Origin: Ehretia macrophylla
Taxonomy: Eukaryota > Streptophyta > Magnoliopsida > Boraginales > Ehretiaceae
Assembly: GCA_037974665.1 (NCBI GenBank)
Contig: CM075767.1
Coordinates: 31,583,498 to 31,647,497 of the forward strand
Direction: 5' to 3'
DNA: 64,000 bases
The position numbers were made by a program, and so were the translations under genes. The notes under the pieces were generated by a model. That model was not told the DNA's origin. It did no database searches and saw only the letters and a list, made by a program, of their open reading frames with translations. Shown here in pieces: positions 22,490 through 34,687 of the stretch. Numbering within the stretch: position 1 is the stretch's first letter; each line of letters opens with the position of its first letter.

Positions 22490-22515
22490 AGCAAGCAAAC
22501 TGATGAAGCGTAGTT
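22490..22515. other. Spacer deletion junction (about 143 bp lost)
   Basis: Normal spacer runs from GCAAACTGGCTGCC through the palindrome to CACGTGAAGCGAAG. Here CAAACTGATGAAGCG joins the two ends directly. This gives the shortest gene-to-gene distance with two intact genes, 534 bp. Confidence 0.85.
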
Positions 22516-22607
22516 GTCTTGCCCAAGGTGCGGTGGGATTCGATAATAGAAATGTGGTGGATTAAGTATCTTGGCTACCCTAACCGGAGGATAAAAAATT
22601 GAAAAGG

Positions 22608-22726
22608 GGTGTGCAACACGAGGACTTCCCAGGGGGTCACCCTTCCTAGTACCACTCTCGCCCAAGCACGCTTAATTTCGGAGTTCTGATAGGATCCGAT
22701 GCATTAGTGCTAGTATGGTCGCACCC
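22608..22726 (-). rRNA. 5S rRNA: 5S rRNA gene, copy 33
   Basis: Full length. Changes: T9C, C15T, C28T, C36T, G51A, A74G, T84A in box C. Confidence 0.88.
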
Positions 22727-23285
22727 GTCATATTGGAGGCATAATTCCTTTATTTGTTAACGGTTCACATTCCCAGCCTAGAGAGATGGCCCATTCAGAA
22801 GGCCCAATGGGCTTAATAACAACCCATCCGCTTCAACAACGCAGCATCCTCGCAAGACGTGATATTGATGCGTTGTAGGGACCTCTAATGTCCCGCGAGT
22901 AAGGTTGTCGTCCTTTTAACAGCTCACGACGTACGATCCGGAACAGAAAAACAGAGCAAATCTAGAAATGTGGCCAGAAACTGATGAAAACGTTCGATTT
23001 TGGGCTCCAAAAAGGGCAAAGCGAGAAAGCTAGCTGCGCCCGTCGTAGAGCTCTCGAAGAGCTTTCCAATGGTATGTTGTGCGCCGCGTAACTCATTACG
23101 GATAAAAAGTTATGGGCACCGGAACGACGGAGACCTGGTCACAAGCCCTACGACCTCGGTTTGTGGGCCCAACCTCCATGCGAAGCGACGTTGTCTTGCC
23201 CAAGGTGCAGTGAGATTCGATAATAGAAATGTGGTGGATTAAGTATCTTGGCAACCCTAACCGGAGCAAAAAAAAATTGAAAAGG

Positions 23286-23404
23286 GGGGTGCAACACGAG
23301 GATTTTCCAGGGGGTCACCCATCCTAGCACTACTCGCGCCCAAGCACGCTTAACTTCAGGGTTCTAATGGGATCCGGTGCATTCGTGCTGGTATGATCGC
23401 ACCC
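23286..23404 (-). rRNA. 5S rRNA: 5S rRNA gene, copy 34
   Basis: Full length. Changes: T21G, C39T, T45C, C47T, A69C, A77G, G99A, G102A. Confidence 0.87.
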
Positions 23405-23959
23405 GTCATGTTGAGGGCACAATTCCTTTATGGGTTAACGGTTCATAGACCCAGCCTAGATAGATGGCCCATTCAGAAAGCCCAATGGGCTTAATGACAA
23501 CCCATCTGCTTCAACAACCTAGCATCCTCGCAAGACGAGATATCACGTTGTAGTGCCCTCTAATGTCCCGCGAGTAGGGTTGTCGTCCTTTTAACAGCTC
23601 ACGACGTATGATACAGGACGGAAAAACAGAGCAAAACCAGAAAAGTGGCCCGAAACTGATGAAAAAGTTCAAATTTGGGCCCTAAAAAGGGAAAAGCGAG
23701 GAAGCTAGCTTCCCCCGTCGTAGAGCACTCGAAGAGCTTTCCAAGTGTATACTGTGTGCCATGTAACTCCTTACGAATCAAAAGTTATGGGCACCGGAGC
23801 GACAGAGACCTGGTCACAAGCCCTACGCCCTCGGTTTATTGGCCCAGCCTCCACGTGAAGCGAAGTTGTCTTGCCCAAGGTGCCGTGGGATTCAATAATA
23901 GAAGTGTGGTGGATAAAGTATCTTGGCAACCCTAATCGGAGGAAAAAAAATTGAAAATG

Positions 23960-24078
23960 GGGATACAACACGAGGACTTCCCAGGGGGTCACCCATCCTA
24001 GTACTACTCTCGCCCAAGCACGCTTAACTTCGGAGTTCTGATGGGATCCGGTGCATTAGTAATGGTATGATCGCACCC
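23960..24078 (-). rRNA. 5S rRNA: 5S rRNA gene, copy 35
   Basis: Full length. Changes: G17T, C18T, C114T, C116T. The control boxes are intact. Confidence 0.93.
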
Positions 24079-24637
24079 GTCATGTTAAGGGCATAATTCC
24101 TTTATGGGTTAACGGTTCATAGACCCAGCCTAGATAGATGGCCCATTCAGAAAGCCCAATGGGCTTAATGACAACCCATCCGCTCCAACAACCCAGCATC
24201 CTCGCAAGACGAGATATCGATGCGTTGTAGGGCCCTCTACTGTCCCCCGAGTAAACTTGTCGTCCTTTTAACAACACACGACATACTATCCGGGACGGAA
24301 AAATAGAGCTAAATTAGAAAAGTGGCCCGAAAATGATGAAAACGTTCGATTTTGGGCTCCAAAAATGGGCAAAGCGAGCAAGCTGGCTGCCCCCATCGTA
24401 GAGCTCTCGGAGCACTTTCCAACCGTATGCTGTGCGCCGCGTAACTCCTTACGGATCAAAAGTTATGGGCACCGAAGCTAAGGAGACCTAGTCACAAGCC
24501 CTACGCCATCGGTTTGCTGGTCCATCCTCCACGTGAAGCGAAGTTGTCTTGCCCAAGGTGCCGTGGGATTCGATAATAGAAATGTGGTGGATAAAGTATC
24601 TTGGCAACCCTAGTCGGAGGAAAAAAAATTGAAAAGG

Positions 24638-24756
24638 GGGATGCAACACGAGGACTTCCCAGGGGGTCACCCATCCTAGTACTACTCTCGCCCAAGCACG
24701 CTTAACTTCAGAGTTCTGATGGGATCCGGTGCAATAGTGCTGGTATGATCGCACCC
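24638..24756 (-). rRNA. 5S rRNA: 5S rRNA gene, copy 36
   Basis: Full length. Changes: A23T, C47T, C116T. Confidence 0.94.
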
Positions 24757-25059
24757 GTCATGTTGTGGGCACAATTCCTTTATGTGTTAACGGTTCACAG
24801 TCCCAGCCTAGAGAGATGGCCCATTAAGAAGGCCCAATGGGCTTAACGAGAACCCATCCGCTTCAACAACCCAGCATCCTCGCAAGACGAGATATCGACG
24901 CGTTGTAGGGTCCTCTAATGTCCTGGGAGTAAGGTTGTCATCCTTTTAATAGCTCACGACGTACAATATGGGACAGAAAAACATATCTAAATTAGAAAAA
25001 GGGCCCGAAACTGATGAAAATGTTCGATTTTTGGCTCCAAAATGGGTACAGCAAGCAAG

Positions 25060-25075
25060 CTTTCCGCCGCGTAAC
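25060..25075. other. Spacer deletion junction, 48 bp (first of two)
   Basis: The palindrome-bearing segment between GCAAGCTTGCCGCC and GCGCCGCGTAAC (as seen intact near 29.03 kb) is missing. Both ends carry GCCGC, so a microhomology deletion is likely. The same loss is present one unit further on. Confidence 0.85.
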
Positions 25076-25267
25076 TCCTTACGGATCAAAAGTTATGGGC
25101 ACCGGAGCGACGGAGAGCAGGTCACAAGCCCTACGCCCTCGATTTGCTGGTCCAGCCTCCACGTGAAGCGAAGTTGTCTTGCCCAAGGTGCCGTGGGATT
25201 CGATAATAGAAATGTGGTGGATAAAGTATCTTGGCAACCCTAACCGAAGGAAAAAAAATTGAAAAGG

Positions 25268-25386
25268 GGGATGCAACACGAGGACTTCCCAGGGGGTCAC
25301 CCATCCTAGTACTACTCTCGCCCAAGCACGCTTAACTTCGGAGTTCGGATGGGATCCGGTGCAATAGTGCTGGTATGATCGCACCC
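25268..25386 (-). rRNA. 5S rRNA: 5S rRNA gene, copy 37
   Basis: Full length. Changes: A23T, A40C, C116T. A23T is shared with copy 36. Confidence 0.94.
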
Positions 25387-25689
25387 GTCATGTTGTGGGC
25401 ACAATTCCATTATGTCTTAACGGTTCACAGTCCCAGCCTAGAGAGATAGTCCATTCAGAAGTCCCAATGGGCTTAACGAGAACCCATCCACTTCAACAAC
25501 CCAGCATCCTCGCAAGACGAGATATCGACGCGTTGTAGGGTCCTCTAATGTCCTCGGAGTAAGGTTGTCATCTTTTTAATAGCTCACGACGTACAATATG
25601 GGACAGAAAAACATAGCTAAATTAGAAAAGGGGCCCGAAACTGATGAAAATGTTCAATTTTTGGCTCCAAAATGGGTACAGCAAGCAAG

Positions 25690-25703
25690 CTTGCCGCCGC
25701 GTA
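25690..25703. other. Spacer deletion junction, 48 bp (second of two)
   Basis: Same loss as at 25.07 kb, reading AAGCTTGCCGCCGCG. Two adjacent units of exactly 630 bp carry it, so the shortened unit was duplicated after the deletion. Confidence 0.85.
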
Positions 25704-25897
25704 ACTCCTTACGGATCAAAAGTTATGGGCACCGGAGCGACGGAGAGCTGGTCACAAGCCCTACGCCCTTGATTTGCTGGTCCAGCCTCCACGTGAAGCG
25801 AAGTTGTCTTGCCCAAAGTGCCGTGGGATTCGATAATACAAATGTGGTGGATAAAGTATCTTGGCAACCCTAACCGGAGGAAAAAAAATTGAAAAGG

Positions 25898-26016
25898 GGG
25901 ATACAACACGAGGACTTCTCAGGAGGTCACCCATCCTAGTACTACTTTCGCCCAAGCATGCTTAACTTCGGAGTTCTGATGGGATCCGGTGCATTAGTGC
26001 TGGTATGATCTCACAC
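25898..26016 (-). rRNA. 5S rRNA: 5S rRNA gene, copy 38
   Basis: Full length. Changes: G2T, C6A, G58A, G70A, C93T, G98A, C114T, C116T. The G2T plus C6A pair also marks copies 39, 41 and 43. Confidence 0.88.
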
Positions 26017-26575
26017 GTCATGTGGATGGCACAATTCCTTTATGTGTTAACGGTTCATAGTCCCAGCCTAGAGAGATGGCCCATTCAGATGGCCCAATGG
26101 GCTTAACAACAACCTATCCGCTTCAACAACGCAGCATCCTCGCAAGACGTGATATCGACACGTTGTAGGGCCCTCTAATATCCCGCGAGTAAGTTTGTCA
26201 TCCTTTTAACAGCTCACGACGTACGATCCGGGATGGAAATACAGAGCTTAATAAGAAAAGTGGCCCGAAACAGATAAAAACGTTCCATTTTGGGCTCCAA
26301 AAAGGGGCAGAGAGAGCAAGCTGGCTGCCCTCGTCGCAGAGCTCTTGGAGAGCTTTGAAACGGTATGTTGTGCACCGCGTAACTCCTTACGGATCAAAAG
26401 TTATGGGCACCGGAGCGACGGAGAGCTGGTCACAAGCCCTACGCCCTCGGTTTGCTGGCCCAGCCTCCACGTTAAGCGAAGTTGTCTTGCCCAAGGTGCC
26501 GTGGGATTCAATAATAGAAATGTGGTGGGTAAAGTATCTTGGCAACCCTAACCGGAGGAAAAAAAATTGAAAAGG

Positions 26576-26694
26576 GGGGTGCAACACGAGGACTTCTCAG
26601 GAAGTCACCCATCCTAGTACTACTATCGCCCAAGCACGCTTAACTTCGGAGTTCTGATGGGATCCGGTGCATTAGTGCTGGTATGATCTCACAC
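26576..26694 (-). rRNA. 5S rRNA: 5S rRNA gene, copy 39
   Basis: Full length. Changes: G2T, C6A, G70T, C92T, C93T, G98A. Confidence 0.89.
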
Positions 26695-27252
26695 GTCATG
26701 TTGAGGGCACAATTCCTTTATGTGTTAACGGTTCACAGTCCCAGCCTCGAGAGATGGCCCATTCAGAAGGCCCAATGCGCTTAACAACAACCTATCTACT
26801 TCAACAACGCAGCATCCTCGCAAGACGTGATATCGACATGTTGTAGAGCTCTCTAATATCCCGCGAGTAAGGTTGTCATCCTTTTAACAGCTCACGACGT
26901 ACGATCCAGGATGGAAATACAGAGCTTAATAAAAAAAGTGGCCCGAAACCGATAAAAACGTTCCATTTTGGGCTCCAAAAAGGGCAAAGAGAGCAAGCTA
27001 GCTGCCCTCGTCGTAGAGCTCTTGAAGAGCTTTGGAACGGTATGCTGTGCGCCGCGTAACTCCTTACGGATCAAAAGTTATGGGCACCGGAGCGACGGAG
27101 ACCTGGTCACAAGCCCTACGCACTCGGTTTGCGGGCCCATCCTCCACGTGAAGCTAAGTTGTCTTGCCCAAGGTGCCGTGGGATTCGATAATAGAAATGT
27201 GGTGGATAAAGTATCTTGGCAACCCTAACCGGAAGAAAAAAAATTGAAAAGG

Positions 27253-27371
27253 GGAGTGCAACACGAGGACTTCCCAGGGCGTCACCCATCCTAGTACTAC
27301 TCTCACCCAAGCACGCTTAACTTCGGAGTTTTGATGGGATCCGGTGCATTAGTGCGGGTATGATCGCACCC
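27253..27371 (-). rRNA. 5S rRNA: 5S rRNA gene, copy 40
   Basis: Full length. Changes: A16C, G41A, C67T, C92G, C117T. Confidence 0.91.
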
Positions 27372-27930
27372 GTCATGTTGATGGCACAATTCCTTTATGT
27401 GTTAATGGTTCACAATCCCAGCCTAGAGAGATGGCCCATTCAGAAATCCCAATGGGCTTAACGACAACCCATTCGCTTCAACAACCCAGCATCCTCGCAA
27501 GACCAGATATCGTCGCGTTGTAGGGCCCTCTAATGTCCCGCGAGTAAGTTTGTCGTCCTTTTAACAGCTCACGACAAACGATACGGTACAGAAAAATAGA
27601 GCTAAATTAGAAAAGTGGCCCAAAACTGATGAAAACGTTCGATTTTGGGCTCCAAAAAAGGACACAACAAGCAAGGTGGCTGCCCCCGTCGTAGAGCTCT
27701 CGGAACACTTTCCAACGGTATGCTGTGCGCCGCGTAACTCCTTACGGATCAAAAGTTATGGGCACCGAAGCAAAGGAGACCTGGTCACAAGCCCCACGCC
27801 CTCGGTTTGCTGGTCCAGCCTCCACGTGAAGCGAAGTTGTCTTGCCCAAGGTACCGTGGGATTCGATAATAGAAAAGTGGTGGATAAAGTATCTTGGCAA
27901 CCCTAACCGGAGGAAAAAAAATTGAAAAGG

Positions 27931-28049
27931 GGGATGCAACATGAGGACTTCTCAGGAGGTCACCCATCCTAGTACTACTTTCGCCCAAGCATGCTTAACT
28001 TCGGAGTTCTGATGGGATCCGGTGCATTAGTGCTGGTATGATCTCACAT
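27931..28049 (-). rRNA. 5S rRNA: 5S rRNA gene, copy 41
   Basis: Full length. Changes: G1A, G2T, C6A, G58A, G70A, C93T, G98A, G108A, C116T. Its 5' end is poorly paired with the 3' end, so it is probably inactive. Confidence 0.87.
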
Positions 28050-28608
28050 ATCATGTGGAGGGCACAATTCCTTTATGTGTTAACGGTTCATAGTCCCAGC
28101 CTAGAGAGATGGCCCATTCAGATGGCCCAATGGGCTTAACAACAACCTATACGCTTCAACAACGCAGCATCCTCGCAAGACGTGATATCGACACGTTGTA
28201 GGGCCCTCTAATATCCCGCGAGTAAGTTTGTCATCCTTTTAACAGCTCACGACGTATGATCCGGGATGGAAATACAGAGCTTAATAAGAAAAGTGGCCTG
28301 AAACTGATAAAAACGTTCCATTTTGGGCTCCAAAAACGGGCACAGAGAGCAAGCTGGCTGCCCTCATCGCAGAGCTCTTGGAGAGCTTTGCAACGGTATG
28401 TTGTGCGCCGCGTAACTCCTTACGGATCAAAAGTTATGGGCACCGGAGCGACGGAGACCTGGTTAGAAGCCCTACGCCCTCGGTTTGCGGGCCCAGCCTC
28501 CACGTGAAGCGAAGTTGTCTTGCCCAAGGTGCCGTGGGATTCGATAATAGAAATGTGGTGGATAAAGTATCTTGGCATCCTTAGCCGGAAGAAAAAAAAT
28601 TGAAAAGG

Positions 28609-28727
28609 GGAGTGCAACTCGAGGACTTCCCAGGGCGTCCCCCATCCTAGTACTACTCTCGCCCAAGCATGCTTAACTTCGGAATTCTGATAGGATCCGG
28701 TGCATTAGTGCTGGTATGATCGCACCC
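28609..28727 (-). rRNA. 5S rRNA: 5S rRNA gene, copy 42
   Basis: Full length. Changes: C36T, C44T, G58A, T88G in box C, C92G, T109A, C117T. Confidence 0.88.
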
Positions 28728-29285
28728 GTCATGCTGTGGGCACAATTCCTTTATGTGTTAACGGTTCACAGTCACAGCCTAGAGAGATGGCCCATTTAGA
28801 AGGCCCAATGGGCTTAACGAGAACCCATCCGCTTCAACAACACAGCATCCTCCCAAGATGAGATATCGAAGCATTGTAGGGTCCTCTAATGTCCCAGGAA
28901 TAAGGTTGTCGTCCTTTTAATAGCTCACGACGTACAATCATGGACGGAAAAACAGAGCTAAATTAGAAAAGTGGCCTGAAACTGATGAAAATTATCGATT
29001 TTTGGCTCCAAAATGGGCACAGCAAGCAAGCTTGCCGCCACCGTCGTCGAGCTCTCGGAATGCTTTTCAACGGTATGCTATGCGCCGCGTAACTCCTTAC
29101 GGATCAAAAGTTATAGGCACCGGAGCGACGGAGAGCTGGTCACAAGCCCTACGCCCTCGGTTTGCTGGCCCAGCCTCCACGTTAAGCGAAGTTGTCTTGC
29201 CCAAGGTGCCGTGGGATTCAATAATAGAAATGTAGTGGGTAAAGTATCTTGGCAACCCTAACTGGAGGAAAAAAAATTGAAAAGT

Positions 29286-29404
29286 GGGGTGCAACACGAG
29301 GACTTCTCAGGAAGTCACCCATCCTAGTACTACTATCGCCCAAGCACGCTTAACTTCGCAGTTCGGATGGGATCCGGTGCATTAGTGCTGGTATGATCTC
29401 ACAC
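29286..29404 (-). rRNA. 5S rRNA: 5S rRNA gene, copy 43
   Basis: Full length. Changes: G2T, C6A, A40C, C46G, G70T, C92T, C93T, G98A. Sister of copy 39. Confidence 0.88.
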
Positions 29405-29963
29405 GTCATGTTGAGGGCACAATTCCTTTATGTGTTAACGGTTCACAGTCCCAGCCTCGAGAGATGGCCCATTCAGAAGGCCCAATGGGCTTAACAACAA
29501 CCTATCTGCTTCAACAACGCAGCATCTTCGCAAGACGTGATATCGACATGTTGTAGGGCCCTCTAATATCCCGCGAGTAAGGTTGTCATCCTTTTAACAG
29601 CTCACGACGTACGATCCAGGATGGAAATACAGAGCTTAATAAGAAAAGTGGCCCGAAACTGATAAAAACGTTCCATTTTGGGCTCCAAAAAGGGCAAAAG
29701 AGAGCAAGCTGGCTGCCCTCGTCGTTGAGCTCTTAAAGAGCTTTGGAACGGTATGCTGTGCGCCGCGTAACTCCTTACGGATCAAAAGTTATGGGCACCG
29801 GAGTGACGGAGACCTGGTCACAAGCCCTACGCCCTCGGTTTGCGGGCCGAGCCTCCACGTGAAGCGAAGTTGTCTTGCCCAAGGTGCCGTGGGATTCGAT
29901 AATAGAAATGTGGTGGATAAAGTATCTAGGCAACCTTAACCGGAAGAAAAAAAATTGAAAAGG

Positions 29964-30082
29964 GGAGTGCAACTCGAGGACTTCCCAGTGCGTCAACCAT
30001 CCTACTACTACTCTCGCCCAAGCACGCTTAACTTCGGAGTTCTGATGGGATCCGGTGCATTAGTGTGGGTATGATCACACCC
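29964..30082 (-). rRNA. 5S rRNA: 5S rRNA gene, copy 44
   Basis: Full length. Changes: C6T, A16C, G17A, C78G, G87T, C92G, C94A, T109A, C117T. Confidence 0.87.
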
Positions 30083-30640
30083 GTCATGTTGAGGGCACAA
30101 TTCCTTTATGTGTTATCGGTTCACAGCCCCAGCCTAGAGAGATAGCCCATTTACAAGGCCCAATGGGCTTAACGACAACCCATCCGCTTCAACAACGCAA
30201 CATACTCGCAAGACGAGATATCGACGCGTTGTAAGGTCCTCTAATGTCACGGGAGTAAGGTTGTCGTCCTTTTTACAGCTCTCGACATACGATACGGGAC
30301 GAAAAAACAGAACAAAAGTAGAAAAGTGACCCGAAACTGATGAAAACATTCGAGTTCGGGCTTTAAAAAGGGCACAATGAGCAAGCTAGCCTGACCCGTC
30401 GTAGAGCTCTCGAAGTGCTTTCCAACGGTGTGATGTGCGCCGCGTAACTCCTTACGGATCAAAAGTTATGGGCACCGGAGCGACAGAGACCTAGTCACAG
30501 GCCCTACGCCTTCGGTTTGCGGGCCCAGCCTCCACGTGAAGCGAAGTTGTCATGCCCAAGCTAACGTGGGATTCGATAATAGAAATGTTGTGGATAAAGT
30601 ATCTTGGCAACCCTAACCGGCGGAAAAAAAATTGAAAAGG

Positions 30641-30759
30641 GGGGTGCAACACGAGGACTTCCCAAGGGGTCACCCATCCTAGTACCACTCTCGCCCGAGG
30701 ACGCTTAAATTCGGAGTTCTGATGGGATCCGGAGCATTAGTGCTGGTATGGTCGCACCC
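30641..30759 (-). rRNA. 5S rRNA: 5S rRNA gene, copy 45
   Basis: Full length. Changes: T9C, A27T, G51T, G60C, T63C, A74G, C95T. All but G60C are shared with copy 50. Confidence 0.88.
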
Positions 30760-31316
30760 GTCATGTTGGGGGTAGAATTCCTATTTGTGTTAACGGTTCA
30801 CAGTCCTAGCCTAGAGAGACGGCCCATTCAGAAGGCCCAATGGGCTTAACAACAACCCATCCGCTTCAACAACGCAACATCCTCGCAAGACGAGATATCG
30901 ACGTGTTGTAGGGACCTCTAATGTCCTACGAGTAAGGTTTTTGTCCTTTTAACATCTCACGACGTGCGATCCCGGACGAAAAAAAAGTGCAAAATTAGAA
31001 AAGTGGCCCGAAACCGATGAAAATGTTCGATTTTGGTTCCCAAAAGGGCACAACGTGCAAGCTAGCTGCCCCCGTCATAAACTTCTCGAAGTGCTTTCCA
31101 ACGGTATGCTGTGCGCCGCGTAACTCCTTATGGATAAAAAGTTATGGGCACCGAAGCGACGTAGACCTAGTCACAAACCCTACGCCCTTGGTTTGCTGGC
31201 CGAACCTCCACGTGAAGCGAAGTTGTCTTGCCCAAGGTGCCGTGGGATTCGATAATAGAAACGTGGTGGATAAAGTATCTTGGCAACCCTAACCGTAGGA
31301 AAAAAAATTGAAAAGG

Positions 31317-31435
31317 GGGGTGCAACACAAGGACTTCCCAGGGGGTCACCCATCCTAGTACTACTCTCGCCCAAGCACGCTTAACATCGGAGTTCTGATG
31401 GGATCCGGTGCATTAGTGCTGGTATGATCGCACCC
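31317..31435 (-). rRNA. 5S rRNA: 5S rRNA gene, copy 46
   Basis: Full length and well kept: A50T at the edge of box A and C107T. Both are shared with copy 51. Confidence 0.94.
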
Positions 31436-31993
31436 GTCATGTTGAGGGCACAATACATTTATGTGTTAACGGTTCACAGTCCAGCCATGAGAGATGGCCC
31501 ATTCAGAAGGCCAAATGGGCTTAACGACTACCCATCCGCTTCAACAACCCAGCATCCTCGCAAGACAAGATATCGACGCGTTGTAGGGCCCTCTAATGTC
31601 CCGCGAGTAAGGTTGTTGTCCTTTTAACAGCCCACGACGTACGATCCGGGACGAAAAAACAAAGCTAAAAAAGAAAAGTGGCCTGAAACTGATGAAAATG
31701 TTCAATTTTGGGCTCCAAAAAAGGGCATAGCAAGCAAGCTGGCTGCCCTCGTCGTAGAGCTCTCAGAGAGCTTTGCAACGGTATGTTGTGCGCTGCGTAA
31801 CTCCTTACGGATCAAAAGTTATGGGCACCGGAGCGACGGAGACCTGGTCACAAGCCCTACGCCCTCAGTTTGCTGGCCCAGCCACCAAGTGAAGCGAAGT
31901 TGTCTTGCCCAAGGTGCCGTGGGATTCGATAATATAAATGTGGTGGATAAAGTATCTTGACAACCCTAACCGGCGGAAAAAAAATTGAAAATG

Positions 31994-32112
31994 GGGGTGC
32001 AACACGAGGACATCCCATGGGGTCACCCATCCTAGTACCACTCTCGCCCAAGCACGCTTAACTTCGGAGTTCTGATGGGATCCGGTGCATTAGTGTTGGT
32101 ATGATCAGACTC
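31994..32112 (-). rRNA. 5S rRNA: 5S rRNA gene, copy 47
   Basis: Full length. Changes: G2A, G5C, C6T, G17A, A74G, C95A, A101T. The same seven are seen in copy 52. Confidence 0.88.
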
Positions 32113-32670
32113 GTCATGTTGATGGCCCAATTCCTTTATGTGTTAACGGTTCACAGTCCCAGTCTAGAGAGATAGCCCATTTAGAAGGCGAAATGGGCTT
32201 AACGACAACCCATCCGCTTCAACAACCTAGCATCCTCGTAAGACGTGATATCAACGTGTTGTAGGGCCCTCTAATGTCCCGCGAGTAAGGTTGTCGTCCT
32301 TTTAACAGCTCAAGACGTACGATATGGGACGGAAAAATAGAGTAAAACTAGAAAAGTGGCCCGAAACTGATGAAAGCATTCAATTTTGGTCTCCAAAAAT
32401 GGCACATCGAGCGAGCTAGCTGCACCCGTCGTAGAGCTCTAGAAGAGCTTTGCAACGGTATGCTGTGCGCTGCGTAACTCCTTACGGATCAAAAGTTATG
32501 GGCACCAGAGCGACGGAGACCTGGTCACAAGCCCTACGCCTTGGGTTTGCGTTCCCAGCCTCCACGTGATGCGAAGTTGTCTTGCCCAAGGTGCAGAGGG
32601 ATTCGATAATAGAAATGTGGTTGATAAAGTATCTTGGCAACCCTAATCGGAGGAAAAAAAATTGAAAAGG

Positions 32671-32789
32671 GGGGTGTAACACGAGGACTTCCCAGGGGGT
32701 CACCCATCCTAGTACTACTCTCGCCCAAGCACGCTTAACTTCGTAGTTCTGATGGGATCCGATGCATTAGTGCTGGTATGATCGCACCC
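32671..32789 (-). rRNA. 5S rRNA: 5S rRNA gene, copy 48
   Basis: Full length. Changes: C28T, C46A, G113A. C28T and C46A are shared with copy 53. Confidence 0.93.
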
Positions 32790-33347
32790 GTCATGTTGAT
32801 GGCCCAATTCCTTTATGTGTTAACGGTTCACAGTCCCAGCCTATAGAGATGGCCTATTCAGAAGGCCCAATGGGTTTAACAACATCCCATCCGCTTCAAC
32901 AACGCAGCATCCTCGCAAGACTTGATGTTGACGGGTTGTAGGGCCCTCTAATGTCCAGCGAGTAAGGTTGTCGTCCTTTTAACAACTCACGACGTACGAT
33001 CCTGGATTGTAAAACAGAGCAAAATAAGAAAAGTAGCCCGAAACTGATGAAAACTTTCGATTTTGGGCTCAAAAAAAGGGCACAGCAAGCAACCTGGCTG
33101 ACCACATCGTAGAGCTCTCGGAGAGCTTTCGAACGGTGTACTGTGCGCCACGTAACTCCTTACGAATCAAAAGTTATGGACACCGGAGCGAAGGAGACCT
33201 GGTCACATGCCCTACGCCCTCGGTTTGCGGGGCCAGCCTCCACGTGAAGCGAAGTTGTCTTGCCCAAGCTAACGTGGGATTCGATAATAGAAATGTTGTG
33301 GATAAAGTATCTTGGCAACCCTAACCGGCGGAAAAAAAATTGAAAAG

Positions 33348-33466
33348 GGGGTGCAACACGAGGACTTCCCAAGGGGTCACCCATCCTAGTACTACTCTCG
33401 CCCAAGCACGCTTAACTTCGGAGTTCTGATAGGATCCGATGCATTAGTGCTAGTATGATCGCACCC
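33348..33466 (-). rRNA. 5S rRNA: 5S rRNA gene, copy 49
   Basis: Full length. Changes: C15T, C28T, C36T, C95T. The spacer just to its left carries the CAAGCTAACGTGGG mark of copies 45 and 50. Confidence 0.92.
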
Positions 33467-34011
33467 GTCATGTTGGGGGTAGTATTCCTATTTGTGTTAA
33501 CGGTTCACAGTCCTAGCCTAGAGAGATGGCCCAATGGGCTTAACAACAACCCATCCGCTTCAACAACGCAACATCCTCGCAAGACGAGATATCGACGCGT
33601 TGTAGGGTCCTCTAATGTCACGGGAGTAAGGTTATCGTCCTTTTAACAGCTCTCGACATTCGATACGGGACGGAAAAACAGAGCAAAAGTAGAAAAGTGG
33701 CCCGAAACTGATGAAAACATTCGAGTTCGGGCTCTAAAAAGGGCACAATGAGCAAGCTAGCTTGCCCCGTCGTAGAGCTCTCGAAGTGCTTCCCAACGGT
33801 GTGATGTGCGCCGCGTAACTCCTTACGGATCAAAAGTTATGGGCACCGGAGCGACAGAGACCTAGTCACAGGCCCTACGCCTTCGGTTTGCGGGCCCAGC
33901 CTCCACGTGAAGCGAAGTTGTCTTGCCCAAGCTAACGTGGGATTCGATAATAGAAATGTTGTGGATAAAGTATCTTGGCAACCCTAACCGGCGGAAAAAA
34001 AATTGAAAAGG

Positions 34012-34130
34012 GGGGTGCAACACGAGGACTTCCCAAGGGGTCACCCATCCTAGTACCACTCTCGCCCGAGCACGCTTAAATTCGGAGTTCTGATGGGATC
34101 CGGAGCATTAGTGCTGGTATGGTCGCACCC
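34012..34130 (-). rRNA. 5S rRNA: 5S rRNA gene, copy 50
   Basis: Full length. Changes: T9C, A27T, G51T, T63C, A74G, C95T. Duplicate of copy 45. Confidence 0.89.
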
Positions 34131-34687
34131 GTCATGTTGAAGCCACAATTCCTTTATGTGTTAATGGTTCACAGTCGCAGCCTAGAGAGATGGCCCATTC
34201 AGAAGGCCCAATGGGTTTAACAACAACCCATCCGCTTCAACAGCGCAGCATCCTCGCAAGACGTGATATCGACGTGTTGTAGGGACCTCTAATGTCCTAC
34301 GAGTAAGGTTTTCGTCCTTTTAACATCTCACGACGTGCGATCCCGGATGAAAAAAAAGTGCAAAATTAGAAAAGTGGCCCGAAACCGATGAAAATGTTCG
34401 ATTTTGGTTCCCAAAAGGGCACAGCGAGCAAGCTAGCTGCCCCCGTCATAAACTTCTCGAAGTGCTTTCCAACGGTATGCTGTGCGCCGCGTAACTCCTT
34501 ATGGATAAAAAGTTATGGGCACCGAAGCGACGTAGACCTAGTCACAAACCCTACGCCCTTGGTTTGCTGGTCGAACCTCCACGTGAAGCGAAGTTGTCTT
34601 GCCCAAGGTGCCGTGGGATTCGATAATAGAAATGTGGTGGATAAAGTATCTTGGCAACCCTAACCGTAGGAAAAAAAATTGAAAAGG

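Larger units (their letters stand above)
25898..30090. repeat. Mosaic multi-unit repeat (genes 38-44)
   Basis: Genes and spacers recur in mixed order: 38 resembles 41 (2033 bp apart, three units), 39 resembles 43 (2710 bp, four units), and 40, 42 and 44 share the GAAGAAAAAAAATTG flank and C92G (1356 and 1355 bp, two units each). Shared marks include GATCTCACAC, GACTTCTCAGGA and GTCATCCTTTTAAC with GGAAATACAGAG. This suggests at least two overlapping exchange events. Confidence 0.75.
30180..33230. repeat. Segmental duplication, left copy (about five units)
   Basis: Matches 33550-36605 at an offset of about 3371 bp. Marks shared by both copies: TAATGTCACGGGAGTAAGG, CAAGCTAACGTGGG, GTGCAAAATTAGAAAAG with CCCGAAACCGATG, AACATCGGAG in gene 46/51, GATCAGACTCG in gene 47/52, and CTGGATTG with AAAACAGAGC. 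Gene pairs are 45/50, 46/51, 47/52 and 48/53. Confidence 0.9.
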
